A DNA stretch of 64,000 nucleotides from Cladosporium sp. IMV 00045. Taxonomy: Eukaryota; Ascomycota; Dothideomycetes; Cladosporiales; Cladosporiaceae. Every line of letters begins with the position of its first letter. Position 1 is the first letter of the stretch. The DNA is taken from contig MSJI02000094.1 in NCBI GenBank assembly GCA_001931905.2, forward strand, positions 1 to 64,000, written 5' to 3'. The notes below the pieces were generated by a model, which saw only the letters and a program-made list of their open reading frames with translations, made no database searches and was not told the DNA's origin. Positions 55,124-64,000 of the stretch are shown piece by piece. The translations under genes and the position numbers were made by a program.

Positions 55124-57970
55124 ATGGAGACCTCTGTTGCTTCGAATAGCTCCATGCTGCCCTCTGCTATGGATCTCCTTCTGGTCTTCCCTCGCTTAGC
55201 GGAACGAGTCGGATCGTTCTTACACGTTCCGGAGGTGGTCGAAGATATTGTTGACAAGGCCTGGAGCGGAGGGAGCGCCATCGCGCATGCTACGGGCGAA
55301 GAGGCTGCGATCAACGTTACTGCGACCAACACCACGAGCGCTGCCGTTCAAGAGATACTCGCAGAAACCACAGCGGCCGGCATGCAGGCAGCATTTCAAA
55401 AAGCTTGGGTACAAGGAACCAACACGGATGGATCGTCGATGTTTGGAATGGTCTTGCAGTTTGTTGGGAGGATCAAAAACTTTGGCGGCGTGTTCTCCTA
55501 CCTGACATCCAGGTGGGCACTGGCTACCTTCGCTGCCGCCATCATCCTTAACAGGGCTCAATTCTACGCCTCATCACGTCAGCGCCTACGCTTGAAATGG
55601 CATGTCCGTTTGGGTCTCTACGTACTCCCCATCGGCTCTATATTGCGGCAGCTAGTCATCATACTAGAGGCACTTCGCTGTCAGACCTCTCCGGATTTTG
55701 CGTTACTACGCTATGGTGATCCGCTGAAATCGCTTTCTCTGGATTTTGGCGGTGATGAAGGTTTCATCTACAAATTGAGCTCCACCCTACTTTTCTGGAA
55801 GGATGACGCCGCGTGTTGTGCCGCTCGAAACATGTCAATACCCGCTCTGGATGGAGATACGGCCCAGCTGCGTGGTTCCATGTCGTTGCTATTCGTCTTC
55901 TTCCTCACCCTCTGCGCAAGCCAGCTTTTCGAGACGTTGGCGTGTGCATTGCAAGGTAGACAGCCGGTGCCAGAGACGGGCATGACTATATTTGAGCACT
56001 CGCTCGCGTTTGCGGAATGCGAAGCCATGATAAGTAGTGCTCTCGGTTTCGGCTTTTTCGGTCCTTCCAGCTCAGAATCATCGTCAGCATCGAGTTCCGG
56101 GGAGAACGTTGGACCATTACTCTCTAGAGCAGAGATTCTCCAGCGTTTGAATGTCCCACCAGAGGTCCTTCTTGTCTGTCTCATATCCTGCTTCAGCCAT
56201 CTCAGCAGCGCGACATTGGCGGTGGCAGGCGTACGCGACAAGGTCCGGCTTATCAGCACAGGTGTCTGGGCCTGCTGCTACATGTCCGCCTTCGTCTGGA
56301 GCTTCACAAGAGTTTTCATGCATCCGATTGAGAGCGTGAACGACCTCAGCGTTTTGCGCTTCCCTACCGTCTGCGTAATAGGATTCATACCACACCTCGT
56401 CATAACCATCGGAATCCTCTTTTGCAGTCTCATATACGGTATTGCCTTACTGCTGACTGCACTCAACGTACCGGAAGAAGCTGCCGATGGGATGAGCTTT
56501 CGTCAACGTCTGGGCTGGGCCTATCAAAATCTACAGGCAAACGTGCACTTTTCTCAGGCCTCCGCAATCCGCATCGACATGCGCGAAGACTTCTATACCT
56601 CCTTGCTCAAGATCGGATTCACCGTTCTCACAGCCGCGAGTGAGGCAGTTTACCTGAACGAAGGAAGCAGCATACACGTTGCGCAGATGACTTGGCTCGA
56701 ACGACAACGATTCGACGAATTGGTGGTTCGCAACAACGAGCGGAAGAAACTCGCGATACCTGCTGAACTCATGGGCGAAGAAATTGCCAAAGGCGTTGAC
56801 TTCGTCGATCATGACAATGCTGCTATCAGCAAGTCGCCTTATGCTCGCGAACGCAAATCAAGACTGAAGGGTAGTGAGGCTGAGCGCGCTCACGCGGCCG
56901 AAATGGATAGTGGGCTTGGAATCAAGCAGAAGAGAAGCCGGGCACACATGACCGTCGATTTTGTGGTCGGCACCTTCTGGCTTTGGCTTAATTTGCTCGC
57001 ACGACTGGTTCTCCAATGTCTCCAGCGAGTGGGCATCGAGAGTCGCCCTGCGTGGTTGCTAGAAGCTGCTGGGATCGCGGATGATGCAGGAAAAGCGGAC
57101 GGTCTCCGATCCGCAAAAACCGCCGATAATCTCCAATTCTACTACATTGGACCAGATGGCGACCTAGGCCTACCTCGGGATCGCAATGTGGACGTCGAGG
57201 CGGAAATGCGACGCAAACACAAGCGTACGGGTACCTACTCTACCGAAGAAGCGCTTGGCGACAATGTGTACAGTTGGTGGCGAAGCGGCGGCTGGTTTGG
57301 TGATGTGGACAATAGCGGGGACTACGCGGCATCATCGGCGGACGATGACGATACGACAAGCATGATTTCCATGTCTTCCAATGCGAGCGTGGCAGATGAA
57401 TGGTCAGATATGGAAGAAGAGAGCGGCCGACGAACACCGACACAACGCGATCCGTACGCGCATCAGAGCAGAGAGGCTACGCCCATCGCCGACGGAGGCC
57501 TGGATGTCAGCTTGCTGTCAAGGTTGCTGAATCCACAATCAGCAACCGAACGTGAGGAGGCCCGCCTCTTATCTTACAGTCTACAAGCCGACCGACCAAT
57601 GACGCGCGCACAGTTCCGACGCACAACCGACCGTCAGCGCGCCGAACTGCTCCGCAACTCCAATACCGCCTACAGCTCGAGCGAGGAAGAAGAGCGCGAT
57701 CTGGAGAACTTCATCCTCGCCCAGCGAGCCAAGGCCAGGAGTAAAGCGCTGCGCCCCAACGGAAGCTGGGAGAGCGGCGGAGAGGGTATGGGCGAGGGAG
57801 GCCCGCAATGCGTGGTGTGCCAAACCGCGCCGCGCACCGTGTTGGTCTGGCCCTGTGGCTGCTTGAGCATGTGCGACGACTGCCGCGTGGGACTCGCGAC
57901 GCGCAACTATACTAAGTGCATTTGCTGTAGGACGGATGTCGCGGCGTATTCGAGGCTGTATGTGCCATGA
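55124..57970 (+). CDS. Multi-pass membrane RING E3 ligase, Asi1/Asi3-like
   Basis: Intronless, 948 residues. The N-terminal half carries about five hydrophobic segments, including ALATFAAAIILNRAQFYAS, VRLGLYVLPIGSILRQLVII, MSLLFVFFLTLCASQLFETLA, LISTGVWACCYMSAFVWSF and FIPHLVITIGILFCSLIYGIA. A Ser/Asp-rich region follows (about 690-880). The C-terminal 55 residues form a C3HC4-like RING without the usual histidine: CVVCQTAPRTVLVWPCGCLSMCDDCR, then CICC and a tail AAYSRLYV. The WPCGCLSMCDDCR pattern is that of yeast Asi1 and Asi3, inner-nuclear-membrane ligases that degrade mislocalized and orphan membrane proteins and latent Stp1/Stp2. Orthology is inferred from the RING and topology. Confidence 0.82.
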   Translation: METSVASNSSMLPSAMDLLLVFPRLAERVGSFLHVPEVVEDIVDKAWSGGSAIAHATGEEAAINVTATNTTSAAVQEILAETTAAGMQAAFQKAWVQGTNTDGSSMFGMVLQFVGRIKNFGGVFSYLTSRWALATFAAAIILNRAQFYASSRQRLRLKWHVRLGLYVLPIGSILRQLVIILEALRCQTSPDFALLRYGDPLKSLSLDFGGDEGFIYKLSSTLLFWKDDAACCAARNMSIPALDGDTAQLRGSMSLLFVFFLTLCASQLFETLACALQGRQPVPETGMTIFEHSLAFAECEAMISSALGFGFFGPSSSESSSASSSGENVGPLLSRAEILQRLNVPPEVLLVCLISCFSHLSSATLAVAGVRDKVRLISTGVWACCYMSAFVWSFTRVFMHPIESVNDLSVLRFPTVCVIGFIPHLVITIGILFCSLIYGIALLLTALNVPEEAADGMSFRQRLGWAYQNLQANVHFSQASAIRIDMREDFYTSLLKIGFTVLTAASEAVYLNEGSSIHVAQMTWLERQRFDELVVRNNERKKLAIPAELMGEEIAKGVDFVDHDNAAISKSPYARERKSRLKGSEAERAHAAEMDSGLGIKQKRSRAHMTVDFVVGTFWLWLNLLARLVLQCLQRVGIESRPAWLLEAAGIADDAGKADGLRSAKTADNLQFYYIGPDGDLGLPRDRNVDVEAEMRRKHKRTGTYSTEEALGDNVYSWWRSGGWFGDVDNSGDYAASSADDDDTTSMISMSSNASVADEWSDMEEESGRRTPTQRDPYAHQSREATPIADGGLDVSLLSRLLNPQSATEREEARLLSYSLQADRPMTRAQFRRTTDRQRAELLRNSNTAYSSSEEEERDLENFILAQRAKARSKALRPNGSWESGGEGMGEGGPQCVVCQTAPRTVLVWPCGCLSMCDDCRVGLATRNYTKCICCRTDVAAYSRLYVP

Positions 57971-58845
57971 GTGATTGGATGGGTTTGCATGCGGATTAGG
58001 CGGGCTCGAGCGCTTCAGTATTCGAATGTACAATGTTTGCGCCTTTGGTAACGATACTTCACTTACGATCGCTCGTTCACTTACATCAGGTTGCGCATGT
58101 GACGGTGGTCTATGCTTTTCTCGCTCCTTCCTAATTGGGAAATTCAAAGTCGACAACTGATGTTTGGCATGTGACAGTGGAAAATATGAGATTTGGAAGG
58201 TGAGGTCTCTGATATTCCGCTTTTGTCTGGTTCTCCGTTAAAGACGGTTTTGTTCGCTCTTCGAAAAGAGTTTCGCAGTTCCTCCTTTTATTAGAACCCT
58301 CTTTAGGTTTCGTAGAAATCAATATAACCTTCCGTTCAGACTTTGATTCAGCATGTTGCTGCGTGTTTGTTTTTCAATTTGTGAGAAAACTGAACATAGT
58401 GCACTGGGTATGAGAGTTGATAAGACGGCTACACCGACATGGCAAAACCATATCATGAATTGGCATATGAGATCTGTCTTCCTTCACATCACTATGAGAC
58501 TTCCAATACATTCATAGTCCATTAACCTGGAGAATTGTAGAGAGGCTTTTCACACGTTCACGACCACCACCAGAGTGCTGAGGTGTGAAGGGTTCGCAGA
58601 CAAGGTAAGCACGGTCAAACTCTATCGTTATCTCCAGCGGATCTAAGCCTTTGTTTGCCGCGAGATCTGAAGGACTTCGCCTAGTTGTTACACGTCACTT
58701 TCGTGTTTCTTTCCTTTCCCCTCTGACCAACGCAAACCAACGCCACCCATACTCGCACACTCACGCCAGCCTTCGCGCGCACCCGACTGACCCAGAAACA
58801 CTGGTGCAGTCCTCGACCTCCTCATACCTTCCGCCAACCCGTTTT
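57971..58845. other. Intergenic region, RING ligase 3' flank and F-box gene leader
   Basis: 875 bp. The frame of the next gene is open from 58651 without an ATG until 58846, so its last 195 bp are probably 5' leader. Nothing else supported. Confidence 0.4.
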
Positions 58846-61800
58846 ATGCAACCAGAGTCTCCTGCGGCTTCAACACCACTCTCGATACCTTCTGCATCAC
58901 CAGAAGAAGCACCACTATCCACCCAGCATGGCCTTCACGACCAGAACACAGGAGGCGCCTTGCTGCCCTCACTCGACGCTCCCAGCGCCGATGACGGAGC
59001 AGGGACTCCAGCCGAGCAGCTTGCCATCGACGCTGCGTTCGCCGCCTCGCTCCAAGAGCAAGATCGCCCAAGCAGGAGCGAGGAACGAAGGCTGAGCCCT
59101 CCGACATCAAATTCATCAATCTCTCCAAACCCTGCGACTCCATTGCGATCTGCAAAGAACAGGATAGAAGAATACGAAAAAGCATCAACGCCGCCCATAG
59201 GCAAGAAGAAGGAAGGTCCGGCTTTCGAGGTGATCAAGAAGCAGAGGGATCCGGACGACAACCGCAGCCCGATTGCTGAGCTTCCGAACGAGATCTTGAC
59301 GCATGCTTTGGCACACCTTGCCCCGAACGATTTGGCTGCGGTCGCGTCAGTGTCAAAACGCTTCCACGAGCTTGTCACCACACCTCACGCCTGGCGTAGC
59401 GCTTTCGCGCGTCTTTTCCTAGGCTCGGACTCCATCGACGCACTCGAAAGAGATTCGGATGATGAGTCTGAGACTGTGGTTCGCTCGGAGCGCCGTGTCT
59501 TCACGCGACTTACTGCTCTTGCGTCCTGGCGGAGTGAGTACATTCTGCGTACGAGACTTTTGCGCTCGCTTGAGCGTGGTAAGCCCGTACAAGCAATCGC
59601 TTCCCCTCATGCGTCGAGGAGCGGCCAAAGCCACACTGCTCAATCTACGTTCAGATACGGCTCGCACTTGACTCATCCCGTAACTCACATTCACGCTACA
59701 TTCGGCACGGGTCTTAACAAGCGCATGCCTCGCTTCATCCACGCTGCCGACGACATTGGCACTGCATCCAGCAGTGACCCTTATATTGGGAAGATTGATC
59801 CTTGGGGTTTTGGTGACCCTCAAATGTTTTTGCAATTTTACGAGCGCTTTCCAGGCGATGCTCAATACGGACTCGGGCCTGGAGAAATCGTCGGCGTACC
59901 CAATGTCATGGATGTCAGCCAGCCATACGGCATGATTCATGGCGAGGGGTCACCCTCTGGAATGGTCTACTATAGATCTACCGAGGAGAAACGCGGGCGC
60001 TTCCTGCCAATGTCGTCTGCAATGTCTGTACCCGAATCTGGCATCCCCAGAATATCATCCGCAAACGAGGCTATCTGCAGCGTCTGGATTGCAAAGTCTA
60101 CGGCCATCCCTTCCACGACGGAAGGCCTGGTCGGGATGCTCTCGGGTTCCTCGCTTGGTGTATTGACTTCGTATAGCGTGGGCGCGACAACAAACGGGAA
60201 CACTCGCGATCAACGCTTCGGACGAGGCGAGATGACCGCGCGTTGGGTGCTGAGCCCCGGTGTGCCCCTCATCGCCATCGCCGTTGACAACGATTATACT
60301 CCGCAGCGTCAAGCTCAGAACCGCATCTGGGCTGTTGTGCTGAATGCTCTGGGAGAAGTCTTCTACCTCACCAAATTCCCACGTCGCTCTGAGGTAGATC
60401 GGGGAGTTCGTCAAGACGACGAGTCCCTAGAGCGTGCTGCTTGGCTCACTGGACGATCCGTTTATTGGAACATTGTAGAACCAAGCAGGCGCACCGCGAG
60501 ACCTGATCCGTATGCCTCAGCTGGCGCGGATGGCAGCTATTCTCCTCGCACATCTTCGAATGGCATGTGTCTCACCAAGGATCAGATCGTCGCAGAGACC
60601 CGCGAAATTACAGAATTTGCTACTCGAAAGCCAAAGGACTTCCGCAAGGCTTGTGACGGTTGGGACATGCGTAGGAGACTGGAAGTTGATTTTGCTGGAG
60701 ATGACGGCTTTCATGCAGGTGAGAATATTGTCGTCATCGAATGCGGTTTCGAGGATGATCATTCGGCTGCGATCCAGAGATACTCTCGCTGCCGATTGGA
60801 GGAGACCTTTAAGTCAGGTGCCGTGTCGACGCCATCAGCGGCATCCTCAAGCGAGAAGCCATCTCAGGAAACATCAATTTTTGGCGGATCCGGCGTTGCA
60901 ACTTCTTCAAGCGTCGTGTCTCCCTCACTCTCGCCCAAGAATCAGGAGAAGACTGTATCCCCTGGAGAGTCGATCGGCTCTGCCACGCCAAGGCCCATGA
61001 GTGAGGAATGGCGATGCTCTAAACTGGCATTCGGTAGGCTGAGATCTGTTCAAATTACCACATCGACCATCGACTGTTCGACGCACGCTATCCAGACTAG
61101 AGCTGAGGACCCTCTGCTTGGGTTCTCAGGCCAATCGACGGCATCCTCACCCTCTATGACACCGATGTCTTCTACTGGACCTCTTGCGAGCCCAGCCGAC
61201 GTACCAGGTCAGCGCGCCAGACTGCTGTCTGTTGGAACCCACACAGGCGGCATTATTGTATGGAATATGCGCGCGCCGATCTCGAAGGGCACAAATGTGA
61301 TCAACACAATAGAGCCTGTCCGCATCATATTCACACAGTCACCTCAGATCTCCTCGCTCGCCATGACCTCCCTTTGTCTCATTCACGGGGGCAGTGATGG
61401 CTTGGTGCAGGCTTGGGACCCTCTGGCATCCAGGAACACTCCGATACGCACTCTCAACTCGAAGTTCGCTTCCAGATACCACCGTCAGGCCATGCAAGCT
61501 CAGCCTTTACCTGCAGGCGTTCAAGGCGTCAACTACTACGCTGCCTCTGCAATTTGTCTCGACCCCGATCCAACCGTCCTTCGTGGAATAGTCTCACTCG
61601 GCACCGTCCTGTTGTATTGGTACTACAGCTCAAACGCAGCTGACCAGTACAAATCCAGCAAACGCCGCCTACGTCGATCCGAAAGGGGCAGCAACAACGG
61701 CGGAGAACGCTTCTCCGGCGCCACTCGCAACAACCTCAAAGCCTATATCGACAACGAACAATTCGAAATGGCGCGCGAAAAGGAGGATCGCAAGAAAGAA

Positions 61801-62367
61801 ACCGAGCGCTTCGCGGGCCGCTTCGGCACAGCCTTGCTGGACGGCAGCGAAGAGGAAATGATGGCCTACGCCGCGATGCTCAGCCAAGAATCGCACGCGC
61901 TCGAGCAGACTCGCCGCGCCTCCGACTCCACCAGCGCCACGGACAGCGCTCTCACCGGCAGCGAGGGCAACGCCGTTTGGAGCAGCGACACCGCCACGCC
62001 GGCTCAGACGGTTTCGCCAAACACGATGACGCCCAAAACCGACGACGAGTACGACGCTGACGTCGCCGAGGCGATTCGTCTCAGCCTCGCTGCGTCTCAG
62101 ACGGCTCCGGCTTTCGATATACCGATCCGTCATGCGAAGCCGAAGGGCGGCAGGAAAGGTTCTTCGGTGTTCAACTCGCCCAAAAGCTCGCCGATGATGG
62201 CCGCGGGTGGCAGTCGTGAGAACGAGATGAGCGATCTGGACTTTGCCATTCAGCTGAGTCTTGCTGAGGAACAGAGTCGGAGCGAGGCTGGGCGGGAGGA
62301 AACAGGTTTCCGGTCGGGGAGTCCTGATGCGAATCTGTATGGGAAAGGGAAGGGGAGGATGCAGTGA
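58846..62367 (+). CDS. F-box/WD40-like/UIM protein, Ufo1-like
   Basis: Intronless, 1173 residues from the ATG at 58846 (MQPESPAASTPLS); the frame is open 65 codons further upstream but without an ATG. After a Ser/Pro-rich head, an F-box lies at about 140-190: IAELPNEILTHALAHLAPND ending HAWRSAFARLF. A central WD40-like region includes SLCLIHGGSDGLVQAWDPLA and LLSVGTHTGGIIVWNMR. Near the C-terminus are two ubiquitin-interacting motifs, DVAEAIRLSLAASQ and DLDFAIQLSLAEEQ. The F-box, propeller and UIM order matches yeast Ufo1, an SCF receptor that ubiquitylates Ho endonuclease and whose UIMs control its own turnover. Substrates here are unknown. The C-terminal half also holds a coiled basic stretch (REKEDRKKETERFAGRFG). 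Confidence 0.87.
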   Translation: MQPESPAASTPLSIPSASPEEAPLSTQHGLHDQNTGGALLPSLDAPSADDGAGTPAEQLAIDAAFAASLQEQDRPSRSEERRLSPPTSNSSISPNPATPLRSAKNRIEEYEKASTPPIGKKKEGPAFEVIKKQRDPDDNRSPIAELPNEILTHALAHLAPNDLAAVASVSKRFHELVTTPHAWRSAFARLFLGSDSIDALERDSDDESETVVRSERRVFTRLTALASWRSEYILRTRLLRSLERGKPVQAIASPHASRSGQSHTAQSTFRYGSHLTHPVTHIHATFGTGLNKRMPRFIHAADDIGTASSSDPYIGKIDPWGFGDPQMFLQFYERFPGDAQYGLGPGEIVGVPNVMDVSQPYGMIHGEGSPSGMVYYRSTEEKRGRFLPMSSAMSVPESGIPRISSANEAICSVWIAKSTAIPSTTEGLVGMLSGSSLGVLTSYSVGATTNGNTRDQRFGRGEMTARWVLSPGVPLIAIAVDNDYTPQRQAQNRIWAVVLNALGEVFYLTKFPRRSEVDRGVRQDDESLERAAWLTGRSVYWNIVEPSRRTARPDPYASAGADGSYSPRTSSNGMCLTKDQIVAETREITEFATRKPKDFRKACDGWDMRRRLEVDFAGDDGFHAGENIVVIECGFEDDHSAAIQRYSRCRLEETFKSGAVSTPSAASSSEKPSQETSIFGGSGVATSSSVVSPSLSPKNQEKTVSPGESIGSATPRPMSEEWRCSKLAFGRLRSVQITTSTIDCSTHAIQTRAEDPLLGFSGQSTASSPSMTPMSSTGPLASPADVPGQRARLLSVGTHTGGIIVWNMRAPISKGTNVINTIEPVRIIFTQSPQISSLAMTSLCLIHGGSDGLVQAWDPLASRNTPIRTLNSKFASRYHRQAMQAQPLPAGVQGVNYYAASAICLDPDPTVLRGIVSLGTVLLYWYYSSNAADQYKSSKRRLRRSERGSNNGGERFSGATRNNLKAYIDNEQFEMAREKEDRKKETERFAGRFGTALLDGSEEEMMAYAAMLSQESHALEQTRRASDSTSATDSALTGSEGNAVWSSDTATPAQTVSPNTMTPKTDDEYDADVAEAIRLSLAASQTAPAFDIPIRHAKPKGGRKGSSVFNSPKSSPMMAAGGSRENEMSDLDFAIQLSLAEEQSRSEAGREETGFRSGSPDANLYGKGKGRMQ

Positions 62368-63226
62368 GAGGGTAGTTGAGCGATGGTGTCGATTTGGTCG
62401 TTTTGAGAAGTTTGTGTTGTGTGTGGAAGTAGAACTCGCGATATAGTAATCTTCATTTAATTCATTTACATGTACAAGTCTTCGACTTCGCTGTTCTCAT
62501 CGATTCTTGTAAAATTGCTCGTTTCCATTAAGCGAAAAAGGGTAAGAACCACCAGCAAGACGAGCTTCCTCCAGCTTCAAGTGGTATCGCCCAATAGAAC
62601 CCAAAAGGAGAATTTCTTGCCTCACACTACTACAATCTCCTTGTCCTCGATTCTCCCAAGCACCAGTGATTCCATACTCGATTGAAATGCAATCTTGAAA
62701 ATGCCGTCTTTTTGCGTTCCCGCAGAGGACATTTGTCTGCGAAAGCAACTCCAGCAACCAACTCCCTTCTCGACAATACTCAGCTGTTTGATGCGTTTCC
62801 GCGGCAGAAACGCGAATGCACGCAAAGTCGACGATCAAGCTACGATTTTATGTTGGTAAGATATATATTAGATGATGAAAAGAAAAGGATCCCATCGCTC
62901 GCCCATAATCATGTCTCTGACCACCGCACGCTACTTAATGCTAAAGTCGTCACTGCCGTTGCATTGAACTTTGACCATTGTCTTTGATGTGGAAATGGCA
63001 CAGCAACGAGACGAAACACGCGAAACGATGATCAATCGATCAATCGATCAAACGAATCGTCCAGGAAACAGAACAATCAACACTTCGCGACGCATCAATC
63101 CATAGCTTCTTTTAAAAACACGATATATCGATTTTTTTCTAAAAAAAAAAATCCACGACGAATAACCACAACAAGCACCACCACCACCAAGACTCAACCC
63201 ATCGAAAAAAATACTCCCACGCTGCC
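62368..63226. other. Intergenic region near the right edge
   Basis: 859 bp. Contains an 8-bp tandem repeat (63031-63051) and A-tracts (around 63142-63152). No coding evidence beyond scattered short frames. Confidence 0.4.
63031..63051. repeat. Short tandem repeat, unit ATCAATCG
   Basis: About 2.6 copies of an 8-bp unit just upstream of the last gene. GATC-rich and AT-biased; significance unknown. Confidence 0.8.
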
Positions 63227-63880
63227 ATGCTCAAGCCCAATAAACCCAAAGACACCCATCCACCTCCGAACAAACAAGACCGAAAATTGCAGGAAGCCAA
63301 TCTCCCACCTCCACCGACCTACGACGAAGTCGTGGCGTTCACAGCTTCATCCAGCAGCAACAACACCAACCCCAACACCAACACCAACACCAAACACCTC
63401 CCCACTCAAACCCAAAACCAAAACCAAAACCAAGCCTTCCAGTTCCGCGCATCCCTCAGCAAAGAGAAAGAGCGCCTGACGCCCTCGAGTCCCGCTGCGC
63501 AAGCCTCTTCTTCTCCCTCTTCCTCTCCCGCCGAAGGAGGCGGAAAGGGAAAAGAGGAGGAAGAGGCAGACTCACGACCGAAGAGGAAAGGTTTCTTTGC
63601 CCGCTTGTGTGGGGGGAGGGTAGGAGTTCGTCACCATCATCCTCATCCTCATCATCAGGGAGAGCAACAGGAAAGAGAGCAAGCCAAAGGCGCGGGGAGG
63701 GAGGAGCGTAAGCCCGGGCGGGGATGTTGGCGCGGTCGTGGGAGAGGGATGGGGATGGGGGTGAGAGGTGGAGGTGGAGGGTGTTCTTGGAGAGGTATGG
63801 GAAGGGGGAGAGGGAGGGGAGGGTTTGGGAACGGGAATGGGTTTGGGTTCGGTGGGAGGGGGAGGGGGATGCGATGTTGA
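63227..63880 (+). CDS. Low-complexity PPxY / Gly-Arg-rich hypothetical protein
   Basis: An intronless frame of 217 codons from the ATG at 63227. I recognise no enzyme domain. Visible parts in order: a basic, proline-rich head with a PY motif (LPPPPTYDEVVAF, about residues 25-37), the kind bound by WW domains of Rsp5/Nedd4 ligases; an Asn/Thr/Gln repeat tract (NTNPNTNTNTK and QTQNQNQNQ) encoded by AACACC and AACCAA repeats; a Ser/Pro tract; acidic EEEEADS; a short conserved-looking core KRKGFFARLCGG; a His run; and a Gly/Arg-rich tail (RGRGRGMGMGVRGGGGG; GRGRGGFGNGNGFGFGG) ending MRC. The RGG tail suggests RNA binding. Codon repeats make it fast-evolving. Splicing could extend it beyond 63880, close to the window edge. 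Confidence 0.5.
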   Translation: MLKPNKPKDTHPPPNKQDRKLQEANLPPPPTYDEVVAFTASSSSNNTNPNTNTNTKHLPTQTQNQNQNQAFQFRASLSKEKERLTPSSPAAQASSSPSSSPAEGGGKGKEEEEADSRPKRKGFFARLCGGRVGVRHHHPHPHHQGEQQEREQAKGAGREERKPGRGCWRGRGRGMGMGVRGGGGGCSWRGMGRGRGRGGFGNGNGFGFGGRGRGMRC

Positions 63881-64000
63881 TTTGATCGATTTACCGTTGC
63901 TGGACTTACACGTACCCGGTAAGCTTTTATTCCACATTAGTATCATTAGACGAATGGAAATCCCAACCAGCGCGAAAAAATCCCAAGCACGAGAAAAAAC

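Noticed and set aside
1..64000. tRNA, rRNA, CRISPR array, integrase/transposase
   Set aside because: Reading both strands I saw no T-loop/A-box pair, no rDNA-like block, no spaced direct repeats and no transposase or reverse-transcriptase motif. A tRNAscan or RepeatMasker run would settle it.

Overview
This window is nuclear DNA of a filamentous ascomycete. The evidence is short introns (about 50-110 bp) with GTRNGT donors and YAG acceptors, roughly half G+C, dense genes on both strands without operons, and proteins typical of Pezizomycotina: a rhodopsin-domain 7TM protein, fungal Ras with a GGGGVGKS P-loop, Ppg1 with a long insert, and a CYP52-like P450. A Dothideomycete is my best guess from protein style alone; it is not proven here.

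Layout. 0-5.4 kb: Asa1 WD40 protein (+), Dbp7 RNA helicase (-), pantothenate synthetase (+). 5.7-14.6 kb: a nine-exon sugar transporter, a glutathionyl-hydroquinone reductase-type GST and the TORC1-inhibitor subunit Iml1 (all -). 15.0-18.5 kb: an Ssp120-like EF-hand secretory protein (+) followed at once by a 69-codon two-helix membrane ORF, then Tyw2/Trm12 (-) and Esf2 (-). 19.0-29.0 kb is the most accessory-looking part: two divergent P450s sharing a 1.4 kb intergenic region, a type II membrane glycosyltransferase-like protein and a ten-exon sugar transporter. 29.1-35.6 kb: a CLC chloride transporter (-) and a SNF2 ATPase with PHD-type fingers (+). 35.9-38.0 kb: a decayed amino-acid/choline permease pseudogene (-). 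38.3-43.8 kb: the 7TM protein (+), a MoCF-domain protein (-), the GMF/Aim7 actin regulator (+) and Ras (-). 43.8-46.9 kb: a 3.1 kb gene-free stretch upstream of Ras. 46.9-62.4 kb: a flavoprotein reductase (-), Ppg1 phosphatase (+), Fig4 lipid phosphatase (-, with two mutually compensating frameshifts), an Asi1/Asi3-like membrane RING ligase (+) and a Ufo1-like F-box/UIM protein (+). A low-complexity PPxY/Gly-Arg-rich protein lies near the right edge.

Most genes are unrelated housekeeping genes. I see no transposon, rRNA, tRNA or CRISPR array. The points most worth a second look are the permease pseudogene (two nonsense and two frameshift lesions), the paired frameshifts in FIG4, the small membrane ORF behind SSP120, the divergent P450 block and the long Ras upstream region. 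I found no clear evidence of an undescribed multi-gene system.
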